A stretch of 64,000 nucleotides of DNA from Metapseudomonas resinovorans DSM 21078 (GCF_000423545.1 NZ_AUIE01000013.1:62001-126000), one strand, 5' to 3'; counted from the stretch's first letter, positions 11,681 to 20,691 are shown. Translations and numbers: made by a program. Notes: a model not told the origin generated them from the sequence alone.

Positions 11681-11719
11681 AAAAAAACGCCCAGCTCCGA
11701 AGAAACTGGGCGTTCTTTG
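11681..11719 (-). terminator. Terminator of the rplM-rpsI operon
   Basis: On the minus strand the stem AACGCCCAG / CTGGGCGTT with an 11-base loop is followed by T7 (complement of 11681-11687). It lies 12 bases after the rpsI stop. Confidence 0.88.
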
Positions 11720-11730
11720 CAAGCGCTGAA

Positions 11731-12123
11731 TTAACGCTTGGAGTACTGCGGACGCTTACGCGCTTTGCGCAGACCGACTTTCTTACGTTCAACTTCGCGA
11801 GCGTCGCGAGTCACGTAGCCGGCTTTACGCAGCGAACTGCGCAGGGTTTCGTCGTATTCGATCAGGGCGCGGGTGATGCCGTGGCGAATAGCACCGGCCT
11901 GACCGCTTACACCACCGCCAACGACGGTGACGTAGATATCGAATTTCTCGACGGTCTCGGTCAGCTCCAGCGGCTGACGCACGACCATGCGAGCGGTTTC
12001 GCGACCGAAGAAGGTATCCAGGGTGCGATTGTTGATGGAGATCTTGCCAGTACCCGGACGCAGGAAGACGCGCGCGGTAGCAGTCTTACGACGGCCGGTG
12101 CCGTAGTTTTGAGTCGCCGACAT
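11731..12123 (-). CDS. rpsI: 30S ribosomal protein S9
   Basis: Small-subunit protein whose C-terminal tail reaches the P-site tRNA. It has 130 residues, with the characteristic basic C-terminus ending 'KRPQYSKR' and the N-terminal '[14 protein letters not shown]'. It follows rplM by 14 bases in the usual two-gene operon. Confidence 0.98.
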   Translation of the reverse strand: MSATQNYGTGRRKTATARVFLRPGTGKISINNRTLDTFFGRETARMVVRQPLELTETVEKFDIYVTVVGGGVSGQAGAIRHGITRALIEYDETLRSSLRKAGYVTRDAREVERKKVGLRKARKRPQYSKR

Positions 12124-12137
12124 AATGAACTATCCCG

Positions 12138-12566
12138 TTAAATCTTCAGTTCTTGGGGCTGCTGAGCGGTGTGCGGGTGAACAGCACCCTTGTACACCTT
12201 CAGCTTGCGATACATGTCGCGACCCAGCGGATTTTTCGGCAGCATGCCTTTTACCGCGGTCTCGATCACGCGCTCAGGGGCTTTGGCAATCAGCTTCTCG
12301 AAGTTGATTTCCTTGATGCCGCCCGGGAAACCGGAGTGCGAGTAGTACATCTTGTCGGTAGTCTTGGCACCGGTAACACGAACCTGCTCGGCATTGATCA
12401 CGACGATGTAGTCGCCGGTATCAACGTGAGGGGTGTATTCCGGCTTGTGCTTGCCACGCAGACGGCTGGCAATTTCGGTGGCCAGACGACCCAGGGTCTG
12501 ACCTGCAGCGTCGACGACGTACCAGTCGCGCTTAACAGTTTCCGGTTTTGCAGTAAAAGTCTTCAT
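12138..12566 (-). CDS. rplM: 50S ribosomal protein L13
   Basis: Early-assembly large-subunit protein of 142 residues, with conserved '[16 protein letters not shown]' and '[14 protein letters not shown]'. It is first gene of the rplM-rpsI operon, with GAGG 9 bases before ATG. A strong sigma70-type promoter lies about 45 bases upstream. Confidence 0.98.
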   Translation of the reverse strand: MKTFTAKPETVKRDWYVVDAAGQTLGRLATEIASRLRGKHKPEYTPHVDTGDYIVVINAEQVRVTGAKTTDKMYYSHSGFPGGIKEINFEKLIAKAPERVIETAVKGMLPKNPLGRDMYRKLKVYKGAVHPHTAQQPQELKI

Positions 12567-12607
12567 TCGCTATAGCCTCAGGGGCCGCCCTGAAAATAAG
12601 ACGGCGG

Positions 12608-12636
12608 ATCTTACTGAATAGTGCTCGCTCTGACAA
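12608..12636 (-). promoter_or_regulatory. Proximal sigma70-type promoter of rplM-rpsI (P1)
   Basis: On the minus strand TTGTCA (12636-12631) and TAAGAT (12613-12608) are separated by exactly 17 bases. The predicted start near 12601 gives a leader of about 35 bases. Confidence 0.7.
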
Positions 12637-12708
12637 GGTCAGAGACAGCCGGAAACAGACGCTATCGGGGGCTCGGGTCAGCGCGTCCGCTACGGCATAG
12701 GGTTTTCG

Positions 12709-12757
12709 GCAGGCTAGGCATCCCCGCCTTCCTTCTCTGCAGGCTAGGCATCCCCGC
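12709..12757. repeat. Two direct copies of a 19-bp sequence upstream of rplM
   Basis: GCAGGCTAGGCATCCCCGC occurs at 12709-12727 and again, identically, at 12739-12757, a 30-bp period with an 11-bp spacer. The repeats lie between the two candidate rplM promoters. They could be an operator, or simply a recent small duplication. Confidence 0.9.
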
Positions 12758-12772
12758 AAAGAAAGCCGCGAA

Positions 12773-12800
12773 ATTATGCCGATTGCAGGAAAAATTTCAA
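12773..12800 (-). promoter_or_regulatory. Possible distal promoter of rplM-rpsI (P2)
   Basis: On the minus strand TTGAAA (12800-12795) and CATAAT (12778-12773) are separated by 16 bases. Transcripts from here would carry the 19-bp tandem repeat in a leader of about 200 bases. Confidence 0.45.
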
Positions 12801-12841
12801 CCTGATTTCATTCATCCTTTATGAAAACGCTGGAGGCAGCG

Positions 12842-13879
12842 ATGGAATACCGCCAACTCGGCCGCACTGACCTCAAGGTTAGCAGCCTATGCCTAGGCAC
12901 TATGACCTGGGGTGAGCAGAACACCGAGACAGAAGCCTTCGCTCAGATCGAGCGCGCCAAGTCGTACGGCATCAACTTCATGGACACGGCGGAGATGTAC
13001 CCCGTACCGCCGCGTGCCGAAACCTACAGCGCCACCGAAACCATCATCGGTAACTGGTTCGCCAAGTGCGGCGACCGTGCGGAGTGGGTCCTGGCAAGCA
13101 AGGTAGCCGGCCCCGGCAACGGCATCAGCCATATCCGCGACGGCAACCTGAAGCACAACCGCCAGCACATCACCGCCGCACTGGACGCCAGCCTGAAGCG
13201 CCTGCGTACCGACTGGATCGACCTCTATCAGTTGCACTGGCCCGAACGCAGCACCAACTTCTTCGGCCAGCTCGGCTATCAGCACAAAGAGGACGACTTC
13301 ACACCGCTACAGGAAACCCTCGCAGTGCTCGGCGAGCAGGTCAAGGCTGGCAAGATCCGCCATGTCGGCCTGTCCAACGAAACACCCTGGGGCACCATGA
13401 AATTCCTCCAGCTTGCCGACCAGCTCGGGTTGCCGCGCGCCGCGTCCATTCAGAACCCCTACAACCTGCTCAACCGCAGCTTCGAAGTAGGCCTGGCGGA
13501 AGTGGCGATTCGCGAGCAGTGTGGGCTGCTGGCGTATTCGCCAATGGCCTTCGGCATGCTGTCCGGCAAATACGAGAACGGGGCACGCCCAGCCAACGCG
13601 CGGATCACGCTCTTCAGCCGCTTCACCCGCTACACGAACCCGCAGTCCCAGGCGGCTTGCTCGCGCTATGTGCAACTGGCTCGCGAACACGGGCTCGATC
13701 CAGCGCAAATGGCCCTGGCATTCGTCACAGCCCAGCCTTTCGTGACCAGCAATATCATTGGCGCCACCTCGCTGGAACAGCTGGAAGCGAACCTGCACAG
13801 CAGCGAGCTGAAACTGTCCGAAGCCGTGCTGGAGGGCATTGCCGCCATCCATAAGGACCAGCCAAACCCAGCCCCCTAA
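12842..13879 (+). CDS. Aldo/keto reductase, Tas-like
   Basis: NADP(H)-dependent aldo/keto reductase of 345 residues, closest in layout to E. coli Tas. The family start 'YRQLGRTDLKVSSLCLGTMT', the catalytic region with Asp and Tyr ('FMDTAEMYP'), a Lys in 'LASKVAGPG' and a His in 'LYQLHWPER' are all visible. I use ATG 12842, which has a strong GGAGG 6 bases upstream, rather than the in-frame ATG at 12821, which has none. Substrate is unknown; E. coli tas was found as a suppressor of tyrosine auxotrophy. Confidence 0.88.
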   Translation: MEYRQLGRTDLKVSSLCLGTMTWGEQNTETEAFAQIERAKSYGINFMDTAEMYPVPPRAETYSATETIIGNWFAKCGDRAEWVLASKVAGPGNGISHIRDGNLKHNRQHITAALDASLKRLRTDWIDLYQLHWPERSTNFFGQLGYQHKEDDFTPLQETLAVLGEQVKAGKIRHVGLSNETPWGTMKFLQLADQLGLPRAASIQNPYNLLNRSFEVGLAEVAIREQCGLLAYSPMAFGMLSGKYENGARPANARITLFSRFTRYTNPQSQAACSRYVQLAREHGLDPAQMALAFVTAQPFVTSNIIGATSLEQLEANLHSSELKLSEAVLEGIAAIHKDQPNPAP

Positions 13880-13888
13880 AAACGCAGA

Positions 13889-13908
13889 AGCCCGGCACGT
13901 GCCGGGCT
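13889..13908. terminator. Perfect GC palindrome between convergent genes
   Basis: AGCCCGGCACGTGCCGGGCT is a perfect 20-bp palindrome between the Tas-like gene and the acyl-CoA dehydrogenase gene. On the minus strand it is followed after a few bases by T5; on the plus strand there is no T-run. Confidence 0.5.
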
Positions 13909-13927
13909 CCTCGTGTCCTCCGCTGCC

Positions 13928-15067
13928 TTACACCAGGGAACGGGCGATGATTTCCTTCATTATTTCGTTGGTGCCGGCGTAAATTCGCTGCACCCGCGCG
14001 TCCGCCCAGGCCCGCGCTACCGCGTACTCCCACATGAAACCGTAGCCGCCGTGCAACTGCACGCACTCGTCCAGCACTTTGCACTGCAGGTCGGTTCCCC
14101 AGTACTTGAGCATTGCCGCAGTGGGCACATCCAGCTTGCCATCCAGATGCAACTCCAGGCACCGATCGACGAATACACGACCGACCTGGATTTCAGTGGC
14201 CATCTCGGCCAGCTTGAAGCGGGTGTTCTGGAACTCGGCGATGGATTTGCCGAAGGCCTTGCGCTCACGGGTGTAGTCCAGGGTCCAGTTCAGCGCCGCC
14301 TCCGCCGAGGCCAGTGCACCGATGCCCACGGTCAGGCGCTCCTGGGGCAGCTCCTGCATCAGATAAGCGAACCCCATACCGGCCTGGCCCAACAGGCTCT
14401 CCTTCGGTACACGAACGTCCTGGAAGAACAGTTCGGCGGTGTCCTGGGCCTTCATGCCTACCTTCTCCAGGCGCTTGCCCTTCGCGAAGCCCGGGGTGCC
14501 CGCCTCTACCAGGAACAGGCTGGTGCCCTTGGCGCCCGCCTTGGGGTCGGTCTTGGCCACCACAATCACCAGATCGGCAAGAATGCCGTTAGTGATAAAG
14601 GTCTTGGAGCCATTGATTACATAGTCGTCGCCATCCAGTACCGCAGTGGTCTTCACTCCCTGGAGGTCAGAGCCAGCGCCAGGCTCGGTCATGGCGATGG
14701 CAGTCACCATCTCACCGCTGACCAGCTTGGGCAGGTACTTCTTCTTCTGCGCCTCGGAGCCGTAATGCAGGATGTAGGGTGCAACGATGTCGGAATGCAG
14801 CGAAAAGCCGATGCCGGTCAGTCCCAGGCGGCCAATCTCCTCGATCACCACCGCGCTGTAGAGGAAGTCGGCAGCCATACCGCCGTATTCCTCCGGAATG
14901 TGCGAGCAGAGCATGCCGGCCTCACCCGCCTTGTTCCACAAGGTGCGATCGATGTGGCCGTCTTTCTCCCACTGATGGTGATAGGGCACGGCCTCCTGCT
15001 CGAGGAACTTGCGCACGCTGTCGCGGAAGAGTTCGTGGTCAGAGCTGAACAGGGTTCTCGGGATCAT
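13928..15067 (-). CDS. Acyl-CoA dehydrogenase, long-chain/isovaleryl-type active site
   Basis: FAD enzyme that introduces an alpha-beta double bond into acyl-CoA. The start is ATG 15067 with AAGGTG upstream (379 residues); the open frame continues upstream over the divergent regulator but is not coding there. FAD/substrate signatures include 'AIAMTEPGAGSDLQG' and 'QLHGGYGFMWEYAVARAW'. The usual C-terminal catalytic Glu position reads Ala ('IYAGTNEI'), while a Glu is present at residue 243 ('LPQERL'), the catalytic position used by long-chain and isovaleryl-CoA dehydrogenases. Substrate cannot be told from sequence. It is divergent from a GlxA-type regulator that may control it. Confidence 0.9.
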   Translation of the reverse strand: MIPRTLFSSDHELFRDSVRKFLEQEAVPYHHQWEKDGHIDRTLWNKAGEAGMLCSHIPEEYGGMAADFLYSAVVIEEIGRLGLTGIGFSLHSDIVAPYILHYGSEAQKKKYLPKLVSGEMVTAIAMTEPGAGSDLQGVKTTAVLDGDDYVINGSKTFITNGILADLVIVVAKTDPKAGAKGTSLFLVEAGTPGFAKGKRLEKVGMKAQDTAELFFQDVRVPKESLLGQAGMGFAYLMQELPQERLTVGIGALASAEAALNWTLDYTRERKAFGKSIAEFQNTRFKLAEMATEIQVGRVFVDRCLELHLDGKLDVPTAAMLKYWGTDLQCKVLDECVQLHGGYGFMWEYAVARAWADARVQRIYAGTNEIMKEIIARSLV

Positions 15068-15217
15068 GGCATCACCTTGGAATGACACTGTGGTCATGTG
15101 GGTTCGGAGGCCACCGACTCTAGGCCAGTCCCCGCCCCCGCCACACTGGACACTTAGGACAAAAAATAAGACGATCCAGCCGGAGAATGACCGCTTTCCC
15201 CTAATAAGAACAACACC

Positions 15218-16216
15218 ATGAGTAATTCGCAGTCCCCTAACCTTCGGCAGGTCAGCATCCTGGCCATCGACGGTGTCTTCGCCTCCACCTTGATGCAGGC
15301 CAAGGACTTCTTCCACATGGCCAGCCTGCGCTTCGGCAAACTGCAGGGCAAGGGCCTCACCCCCGCGTTCCAGATCCACTTGGTCAGCCCTGATGGTCGG
15401 CCGGCGGACAGCTTCAGTGAAGTACAACTTCCGGTAGACGGGCCTCTGGACGACGCGGAAATCATCATCATCCCGGCCTTCTGGGGCGATTTCGACGCCC
15501 TGCTTGCGCGTTATCCACAGGTCTGTGGCTGGCTGCGAGAGCGCCACGCCGCTGGCAGTGCCATTTGCGGCGAGGCCACCGGGGTATTCTGGATGGCCCA
15601 GGCCGGCCTGCTGGACGGCAAGGAGGCAACGACCTACTGGCGCTTCTTCGGAGAGTTCGCCGAACGCTTCCCCAAGGTTCTGCTGAATCAGGACAAGCAC
15701 CTCTCCGACGCTGACAACCTCTACTGCGCGGGCGGTGTCACCTCGGCCTGCGACCTGTACATCTACCTGATCGAACGCTTCTGCGGCGCCGGCATCGCCC
15801 AGGCGGTCGCCCGCGACATCCTCTACGAAGTACAGCGCAGCTACACCCCGGGCCGCATCGGCTTCGGCGGGCAGAAGCTGCACCACGACATGACCATCCT
15901 GCAGATCCAGCAATGGCTGGAAGATCACTTCGCCGACAAGTTCCGTTTCGAGGATGTGGCCCGCGACCATGGCATGAGCATTCGCAACTTCATGCGGCGC
16001 TTCCAGGCAGCTACCGGCGACAAGCCCCTGCACTATCTGCAGCGGTTACGCATCGAAACGGCGAAAGGGCTGCTCTCGGCTACGCGCAAGAGCATCAAGA
16101 CCATCAGTTACGAAGTGGGCTACGACGACGCCAGTTTCTTCGCCAGGCTGTTTCGCCAGCACACCCAGCTTTCTCCGAATCAGTACCGCCGTCAGTACCA
16201 GCAAAAAGGAGAATGA
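15218..16216 (+). CDS. GlxA-type transcriptional regulator (DJ-1/PfpI domain plus AraC HTH)
   Basis: 332-residue regulator with an N-terminal class I glutamine amidotransferase-like (DJ-1/PfpI) domain (about 10-190) and a C-terminal AraC/XylS helix-turn-helix pair (about 230-325, 'LLSATRKSIKTISYEVGYDD'). The nucleophile-elbow cysteine is kept at residue 117 ('GSAICGEATG'), although relatives usually sense ligands rather than catalyse. It is divergent from the acyl-CoA dehydrogenase with 150 bases between them, which makes that gene the first candidate target. The ligand is unknown. Confidence 0.88.
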   Translation: MSNSQSPNLRQVSILAIDGVFASTLMQAKDFFHMASLRFGKLQGKGLTPAFQIHLVSPDGRPADSFSEVQLPVDGPLDDAEIIIIPAFWGDFDALLARYPQVCGWLRERHAAGSAICGEATGVFWMAQAGLLDGKEATTYWRFFGEFAERFPKVLLNQDKHLSDADNLYCAGGVTSACDLYIYLIERFCGAGIAQAVARDILYEVQRSYTPGRIGFGGQKLHHDMTILQIQQWLEDHFADKFRFEDVARDHGMSIRNFMRRFQAATGDKPLHYLQRLRIETAKGLLSATRKSIKTISYEVGYDDASFFARLFRQHTQLSPNQYRRQYQQKGE

Positions 16217-16345
16217 CGCCGCCATTCCAAGGATAGGTTGGCCGGCAGCGCCACGACCCTATGATCGGCCCATGCCCGAACGGGATGCTCCGAACCCGCG
16301 CCAGCCCCGGCACGGGAGGACAACAACAAGAAAAGGTCCATCGCC

Positions 16346-17311
16346 ATGCGCCGCTACCTGCTTGCCCTGCTAGCCGCCTGCAGCCTTACCGCTGTGGCGG
16401 ACGACAACTGGAAACCCTTCCCCTATGACCAGGCCGCCTACGACTACTCCGGCGACAAGCTGCGTGAGGCCTGGCCGCGCCTGACTCGAGGATTCGGCCC
16501 GAACTACCCCTACCCGGATGCCGACTGGGTGGTGACCATGGCCACCAAGTACCCGAAGGCCCTGGAACTGACCGTTACCGGCAATACCGGCTTCACGGGC
16601 AAGCCCGAGGAAGCCGAGGCCTACGCAGCCAAGCTGCAGGATGTCTGGCGCCTGATGTTCCGGGGTGAATTTGCCAAGGCGAAGAAGCAGGGCCTGGAAC
16701 TGGGCGTCGGCGGCCAGGTGCCAGCCATGTTCGCCCAAGTGGTTTATGCCATGTTCCTGGTGCCTGATCAGGCGGAGAAGCATCAACTGTTGGAAGAAGT
16801 GATCCGCTACACCGACGAAGCCGGCGATCTGGTCAAGGCAGATGTGGTCGCCCAGTTCGGTCGGGCCTACGCCAAGGCCCGCCTGGGTGAGGAGCTGCCG
16901 GTTCCGGTAGTGCTCAAGCGCGGCTATACCAGCCAGATTCCCGATGAGCTGGACGCCCTGCTGATGAAACAACCGCAGCAGCCTTTCGCTCTCGCCCTAT
17001 ACGGCGGCTACGAGGCTGGCGTGATCCGCAAAGTGGGCAAGCTGGTGGGCAAGATGACCTACGGGGTCAGTTCGGACAAGATGGAGCAGTACTTTGCCCG
17101 CTCCTTCAAGGCCACCGACGACCTGCCCATTGGTCACTACGAGTACGCCAACGCACTGGAATACGTGTACGGCGAGGACGAGGAAGCCAAGGCGCTGGAA
17201 CACCTGAGGAAGGCGGTGGCAATCAAGCCGATCAACGCCATGGAAGCGCTGGAAGTCGCCCATGCGCAAAGGCTGCTGAAACAGCAGGAGCAGAAGCTGG
17301 CGCAGAACTGA
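16346..17311 (+). CDS. Exported TPR-like protein of unknown function
   Basis: 321 residues starting with a cleavable signal peptide ('MRRYLLALLAACSLTAVADD', probable cleavage after AVA). The rest is helix-rich with short repeat-like units ('AKAKKQGLELG', 'EEAKALEHLRKAVAIKP') that suggest TPR-type helical pairs, especially in the C-terminal 80 residues. No catalytic motif is visible. An equivalent gene follows the same GlxA-type regulator in P. aeruginosa. Probably a periplasmic scaffold or adaptor, but this is inference. Confidence 0.75.
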   Translation: MRRYLLALLAACSLTAVADDNWKPFPYDQAAYDYSGDKLREAWPRLTRGFGPNYPYPDADWVVTMATKYPKALELTVTGNTGFTGKPEEAEAYAAKLQDVWRLMFRGEFAKAKKQGLELGVGGQVPAMFAQVVYAMFLVPDQAEKHQLLEEVIRYTDEAGDLVKADVVAQFGRAYAKARLGEELPVPVVLKRGYTSQIPDELDALLMKQPQQPFALALYGGYEAGVIRKVGKLVGKMTYGVSSDKMEQYFARSFKATDDLPIGHYEYANALEYVYGEDEEAKALEHLRKAVAIKPINAMEALEVAHAQRLLKQQEQKLAQN

Positions 17312-17331
17312 AATACCCTGGCGAAATTGAG

Positions 17332-17358
17332 AAAGGCTGCCTTCGGGCAGCCTTTTTC
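17332..17358. terminator. Bidirectional intrinsic terminator
   Basis: AAAGGCTGCC-TTCG-GGCAGCCTTTTT forms a 10-bp stem with a stable TTCG loop, between the exported TPR-like gene and zapE. Confidence 0.9.
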
Positions 17359-17369
17359 TTGCGTGTTCC

Positions 17370-18464
17370 TCAAGGCTTGTGCGGCCTGGAAAGGAACTCG
17401 TGGGACTGCATCTCGAGCAGGCGACTGAGGGTACGCTGGAACTCGAAGTTCAGGCGGCCACCGGAATATAGGTCCTTCAGCTCCACTTCGGCCGAGATGA
17501 TCAGTTTCACGTTGCGGTCATAGAACTCGTCCACCAGGTTGATGAAGCGCCGCGCCATGTCGTCCTTGGCCACGCCCATCTGTTCGACGTTGGCAAGGAT
17601 CACCGCGTGGAAGATCTTGCCCAGTTCGATGTAGTCGTTCTGGCTGCGCGGGCCATCGCAAAGCTCACGGAACTCGAACCAGGCGACGTCTTCGCAGACG
17701 CGCACGGTGCGGATCTCGCGATTCTCGATCATCAGGACTTCGTTTTCCTGAGCCATCGTGCAGTCTGGCAGTAGGCTCTTGAAGCTGCGGCTCAGGCTGG
17801 CCTCGGCCTCGGTGTCCAGCGGGAAGTGGAACAACTCCGCCTGCTCGAGGGCGCGCAACCGATAGTCCACGCCACTGTCAACGTTGACGATATCGGTGTG
17901 CTCCTTGAGCAGCGCGATGGCCGGCAGGAACCGCGCCCGCTGCAGGCCGTCCTTGTAGAGGCCATCAGGGACGATGTTCGAGGTCGCCACCAGGCTGACG
18001 CCGTTCTTGAACAGCTCCTCGAGGAGCGTGGCCAGAATCATGGCGTCGGTGATATCGGAGACGAAGAACTCGTCGAAGCAGATCACTCGGGCTTCATCGG
18101 CGAAACGCTTGCCAATGATGGTCAGCGGGTTCTTTTCGCCCTTGAGGGTCTTCATCTCCTCATGGACGCGTTTCATGAAGCGGTGGAAGTGGGTACGCAT
18201 CTTCTGCTTGAACGGCAGTGCTTCGTAGAAGGTATCCACCAGGTAGGTCTTACCGCGACCCACTCCACCCCAGAAGTACAGGCCCTTCACCGGGCCCTGT
18301 CGCTTCTTGCCGAACAGGCCACCCAGCAGGCCGGGCTTGCTGCGGCCGTCAGCGATCAGGTCGTCATACAGCCGCTGCAAGTGGCGAACAGCCGTTTCCT
18401 GCGCAGCATCGTGAAAGAAATCCGGCCGTTTGAGATCGGCCTGGTAGCGCTCGAGGGGGGTCAT
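17370..18464 (-). CDS. zapE: Cell division ATPase ZapE (AFG1-like)
   Basis: P-loop ATPase that associates with the Z-ring and is needed under low oxygen or high temperature in E. coli; homologous to mitochondrial AFG1/LACE1. Walker A is 'WGGVGRGKTYLVD' and Walker B 'VICFDEFFVSDITDA'. The start is ATG 18464 ('MTPLERYQADL'), giving 364 residues, the family norm; the frame is open further upstream but unconserved. Confidence 0.94.
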   Translation of the reverse strand: MTPLERYQADLKRPDFFHDAAQETAVRHLQRLYDDLIADGRSKPGLLGGLFGKKRQGPVKGLYFWGGVGRGKTYLVDTFYEALPFKQKMRTHFHRFMKRVHEEMKTLKGEKNPLTIIGKRFADEARVICFDEFFVSDITDAMILATLLEELFKNGVSLVATSNIVPDGLYKDGLQRARFLPAIALLKEHTDIVNVDSGVDYRLRALEQAELFHFPLDTEAEASLSRSFKSLLPDCTMAQENEVLMIENREIRTVRVCEDVAWFEFRELCDGPRSQNDYIELGKIFHAVILANVEQMGVAKDDMARRFINLVDEFYDRNVKLIISAEVELKDLYSGGRLNFEFQRTLSRLLEMQSHEFLSRPHKP

Positions 18465-18559
18465 GATCGGTAGCAAGGCAACGAAAAACGGGGCGAGTAC
18501 TTTAGAGCCTGCCCCGTAGATTGGCAATTGGCCGGCAAAGCCGGCCGCTGGAAAGGCAG

Positions 18560-19906
18560 TTATTCCTGGGACGCGAGAGCCACATAGAGGCGCTGGATAG
18601 CAGCATCGCGGGCCGCAGCGTCGGCAAAGCCGGGGCTGGAAGCCACCTGCTCGTCATCCAGCCAGATACCGAAGGCTTCACCTTCGACACGCAGGTCCAG
18701 CTCATCGCTTGACTGCAGACGCTTGCTGACCTGGCCGGCGGTCTTGCCGTCGGCGAAGGAGCGAGACAGCAGCAGTTGCTCCCCATCGGCATCCAGCAGA
18801 CGGAAACGGAAGCTGCCGTCCTCGTCGCGGAAACTCACGAAGCGCGCGCTCTTGGCCGCTTTCTTCTTCGTCTCGCCACCAGCTTGTACGTTGGTGCGGA
18901 ACGATCGCAAGCCCACAGCCTCTCGCAGTTCGTTGAGGAAGGGCGTGGCGATCTTGCGGGCCTTGGCAGCGCCGGCCAGGAGAATGTCCTCCAGATCGGA
19001 CGGCCGCTCGATCAGTGCATGGTAGTGCTCGCGCGCCTCGCCCAGTTCGTTGTCGAGCAACTGGAACAGACGCTGCTTGGCTTCGCCCCAGGCCAGGCCA
19101 GCCAGCAGGTCAGCACGGAACTCGGCGAGCTGCGCCGGGGTGGCGAAGGCCTGGTACAGGGTGAAGAGATGGGAGTTGTCCGGGTCTTTCGGCTCGCCGG
19201 GTGCGCGGGAGTCGGTGACGATGCGCGCGATGGCGTCCTTCAACTGCTTGGCGCTACCGAACAGTGGAATCGTGTTGTCGTAGCTCTTGGACATCTTGCG
19301 GCCATCGAGTCCGGGCAGGGTCGCTACCTCTTCCTCGATCACCGCTTCCGGCAGGGTGAAGTACTCGCGACCGGCCCCGAACAGGTGGTTGAAGCGCTGG
19401 CCGATGTCGCGGGCCATTTCCACATGCTGGATCTGGTCGCGGCCAACCGGCACTTTGTGTGCGTTGAACATCAGAATGTCCGCGGCCATCAGCACCGGGT
19501 AGCTGTACAGGCCCATGGTGACGCCGGCATCCGGGTCTTCGCCGTTCTCCAGGTTCTTGTCCACGGAAGCCTTGTAGGCGTGCGCCCGATTGAGCAGCCC
19601 CTTGGCGCTGACGCAAGTCAGCAGCCAGGTGAGCTCGGGGATCTCGGGAATGTCAGATTGGCGGTAGAAGGTCGCCTTATTGGTATCCAGGCCACAGGCC
19701 AGCCAGGTGGCGGCGATTTCCAGGCGCGAACGCTGGATGCGGACCGGATCGTCGCACTTGATCAGGGCATGGTAGTCGGCCAGGAAGTAGAAGGAATCGA
19801 CGTCGCTGGCGCGACTGGCAACGATGGCCGGGCGGATGGCGCCTGCGTAGTTGCCGAGGTGCGGCGTGCCGGTGGTGGTGATGCCGGTAAGGATACGAGT
19901 GGTCAT
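18560..19906 (-). CDS. trpS: Tryptophan-tRNA ligase with extra C-terminal domain
   Basis: Class I aminoacyl-tRNA synthetase charging tRNA-Trp. The HIGH-type motif is 'TPHLGNYAG' and the KMSKS motif is intact ('[10 protein letters not shown]'). The 448-residue protein is about 100 longer than E. coli TrpS (334). After a Lys/Ala-rich linker at about 346-352, residues 353-448 form an additional domain ('[19 protein letters not shown]') that looks like the small DUF1508/YegP-type beta fold. This long form is usual in pseudomonads, to my knowledge; the added domain's role is not known to me. Confidence 0.95.
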   Translation of the reverse strand: MTTRILTGITTTGTPHLGNYAGAIRPAIVASRASDVDSFYFLADYHALIKCDDPVRIQRSRLEIAATWLACGLDTNKATFYRQSDIPEIPELTWLLTCVSAKGLLNRAHAYKASVDKNLENGEDPDAGVTMGLYSYPVLMAADILMFNAHKVPVGRDQIQHVEMARDIGQRFNHLFGAGREYFTLPEAVIEEEVATLPGLDGRKMSKSYDNTIPLFGSAKQLKDAIARIVTDSRAPGEPKDPDNSHLFTLYQAFATPAQLAEFRADLLAGLAWGEAKQRLFQLLDNELGEAREHYHALIERPSDLEDILLAGAAKARKIATPFLNELREAVGLRSFRTNVQAGGETKKKAAKSARFVSFRDEDGSFRFRLLDADGEQLLLSRSFADGKTAGQVSKRLQSSDELDLRVEGEAFGIWLDDEQVASSPGFADAAARDAAIQRLYVALASQE

Positions 19907-19935
19907 GGTGTTCGCTTGTCAGACTTCGTTCGGAA

Positions 19936-20562
19936 TCAGAGACGCGGCAGGACCAGATCCTTGAGATCGGTCAGCTTGCCGTGGAAGAAGTGCCCGCATT
20001 CTGCCACTTTCAGCAGCTCATGGGGGCGCGTGAGGCCAGCGGACCAGTCATACACCGCTTGGGGCGGCACGACCTCATCGGCTTCGGGCTGGATCACTGT
20101 CACCTCGCCGCCTTCAGGCAGCGGGTTATCCGCCGTCAGGCGCATGACCGCCGGCGCCACCATGAACAGGCGTGGGACCAAGATACCCTGACGCTCGAGG
20201 CGACCAGCAAGGCTGGCAGCAACGAAGCCACCAAAGGAGAAGCCGAACAGGGTCAGAGGCAACTCCGGTCGCTGGGTGTGGAACCAGTGGGCGACGGCTT
20301 CGGCGTCGTCCACCTCGCCAGTGCCCATGTCATGACTACCGGTACTGGCGCCGACGCCTCGATAGTTGAAGCGCAATGTGCTGTATCCCGCGTCACGGGC
20401 GGTGCGTTGCAGGGTGGAAACCACCTTGTTGAGCATGGTGCCGCCTTGCACCGGATTGGGATGACAGATCAGCGCCAGGCCTTTGGCCTCGGGCAAATCA
20501 AGATGCAGCGCCTCGATCTGGCCACAGGGACCATCGAGCAGGAGAGGGTTTTCTCGGCTCAA
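19936..20562 (-). CDS. Alpha/beta hydrolase of the CocE/KANL3-like small family
   Basis: 208-residue alpha/beta-hydrolase. The nucleophile-elbow motif is 'LFGFSFGGFVAA' (G-x-S-x-G), with a candidate acid in 'QPEADEVVPP' and His in 'VAECGHFFHG'. The N-terminal 'LICHPNPVQGGTMLNKVV' is typical of a widespread small hydrolase family without assigned substrate. The start is TTG 20562, with GGAG 9 bases upstream. It follows (downstream of) no obvious partner; trpS is 30 bases further down on the same strand and may be co-transcribed. Confidence 0.85.
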   Translation of the reverse strand: MSRENPLLLDGPCGQIEALHLDLPEAKGLALICHPNPVQGGTMLNKVVSTLQRTARDAGYSTLRFNYRGVGASTGSHDMGTGEVDDAEAVAHWFHTQRPELPLTLFGFSFGGFVAASLAGRLERQGILVPRLFMVAPAVMRLTADNPLPEGGEVTVIQPEADEVVPPQAVYDWSAGLTRPHELLKVAECGHFFHGKLTDLKDLVLPRL

Positions 20563-20691
20563 CTAGGGAAACTCCGTGACCCCGTGACGGGTCGACTCGT
20601 CTTGGATTAGCACAACAGGGCTTGCGTCGCGGTATACAGCGCGGATTCGAGCCGTTAACGTAAAGCAAAGCCGTTTATAGAGGAAGGACTC

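Noticed and set aside
15068-16033. N-terminal extension of the acyl-CoA dehydrogenase frame
   Set aside because: It is antisense to the GlxA-type regulator; the family start and AAGGTG support ATG 15067.
18533-18550. GGCCGGC/GCCGGCC hairpin between zapE and trpS as a terminator
   Set aside because: No T-run on the minus strand, so it gives only weak support for termination; left out of the feature list.
18776-20191. Plus-strand open frame (471 codons) opposite trpS and the hydrolase
   Set aside because: Spans two real genes in antisense and the gap between them, without start signals.
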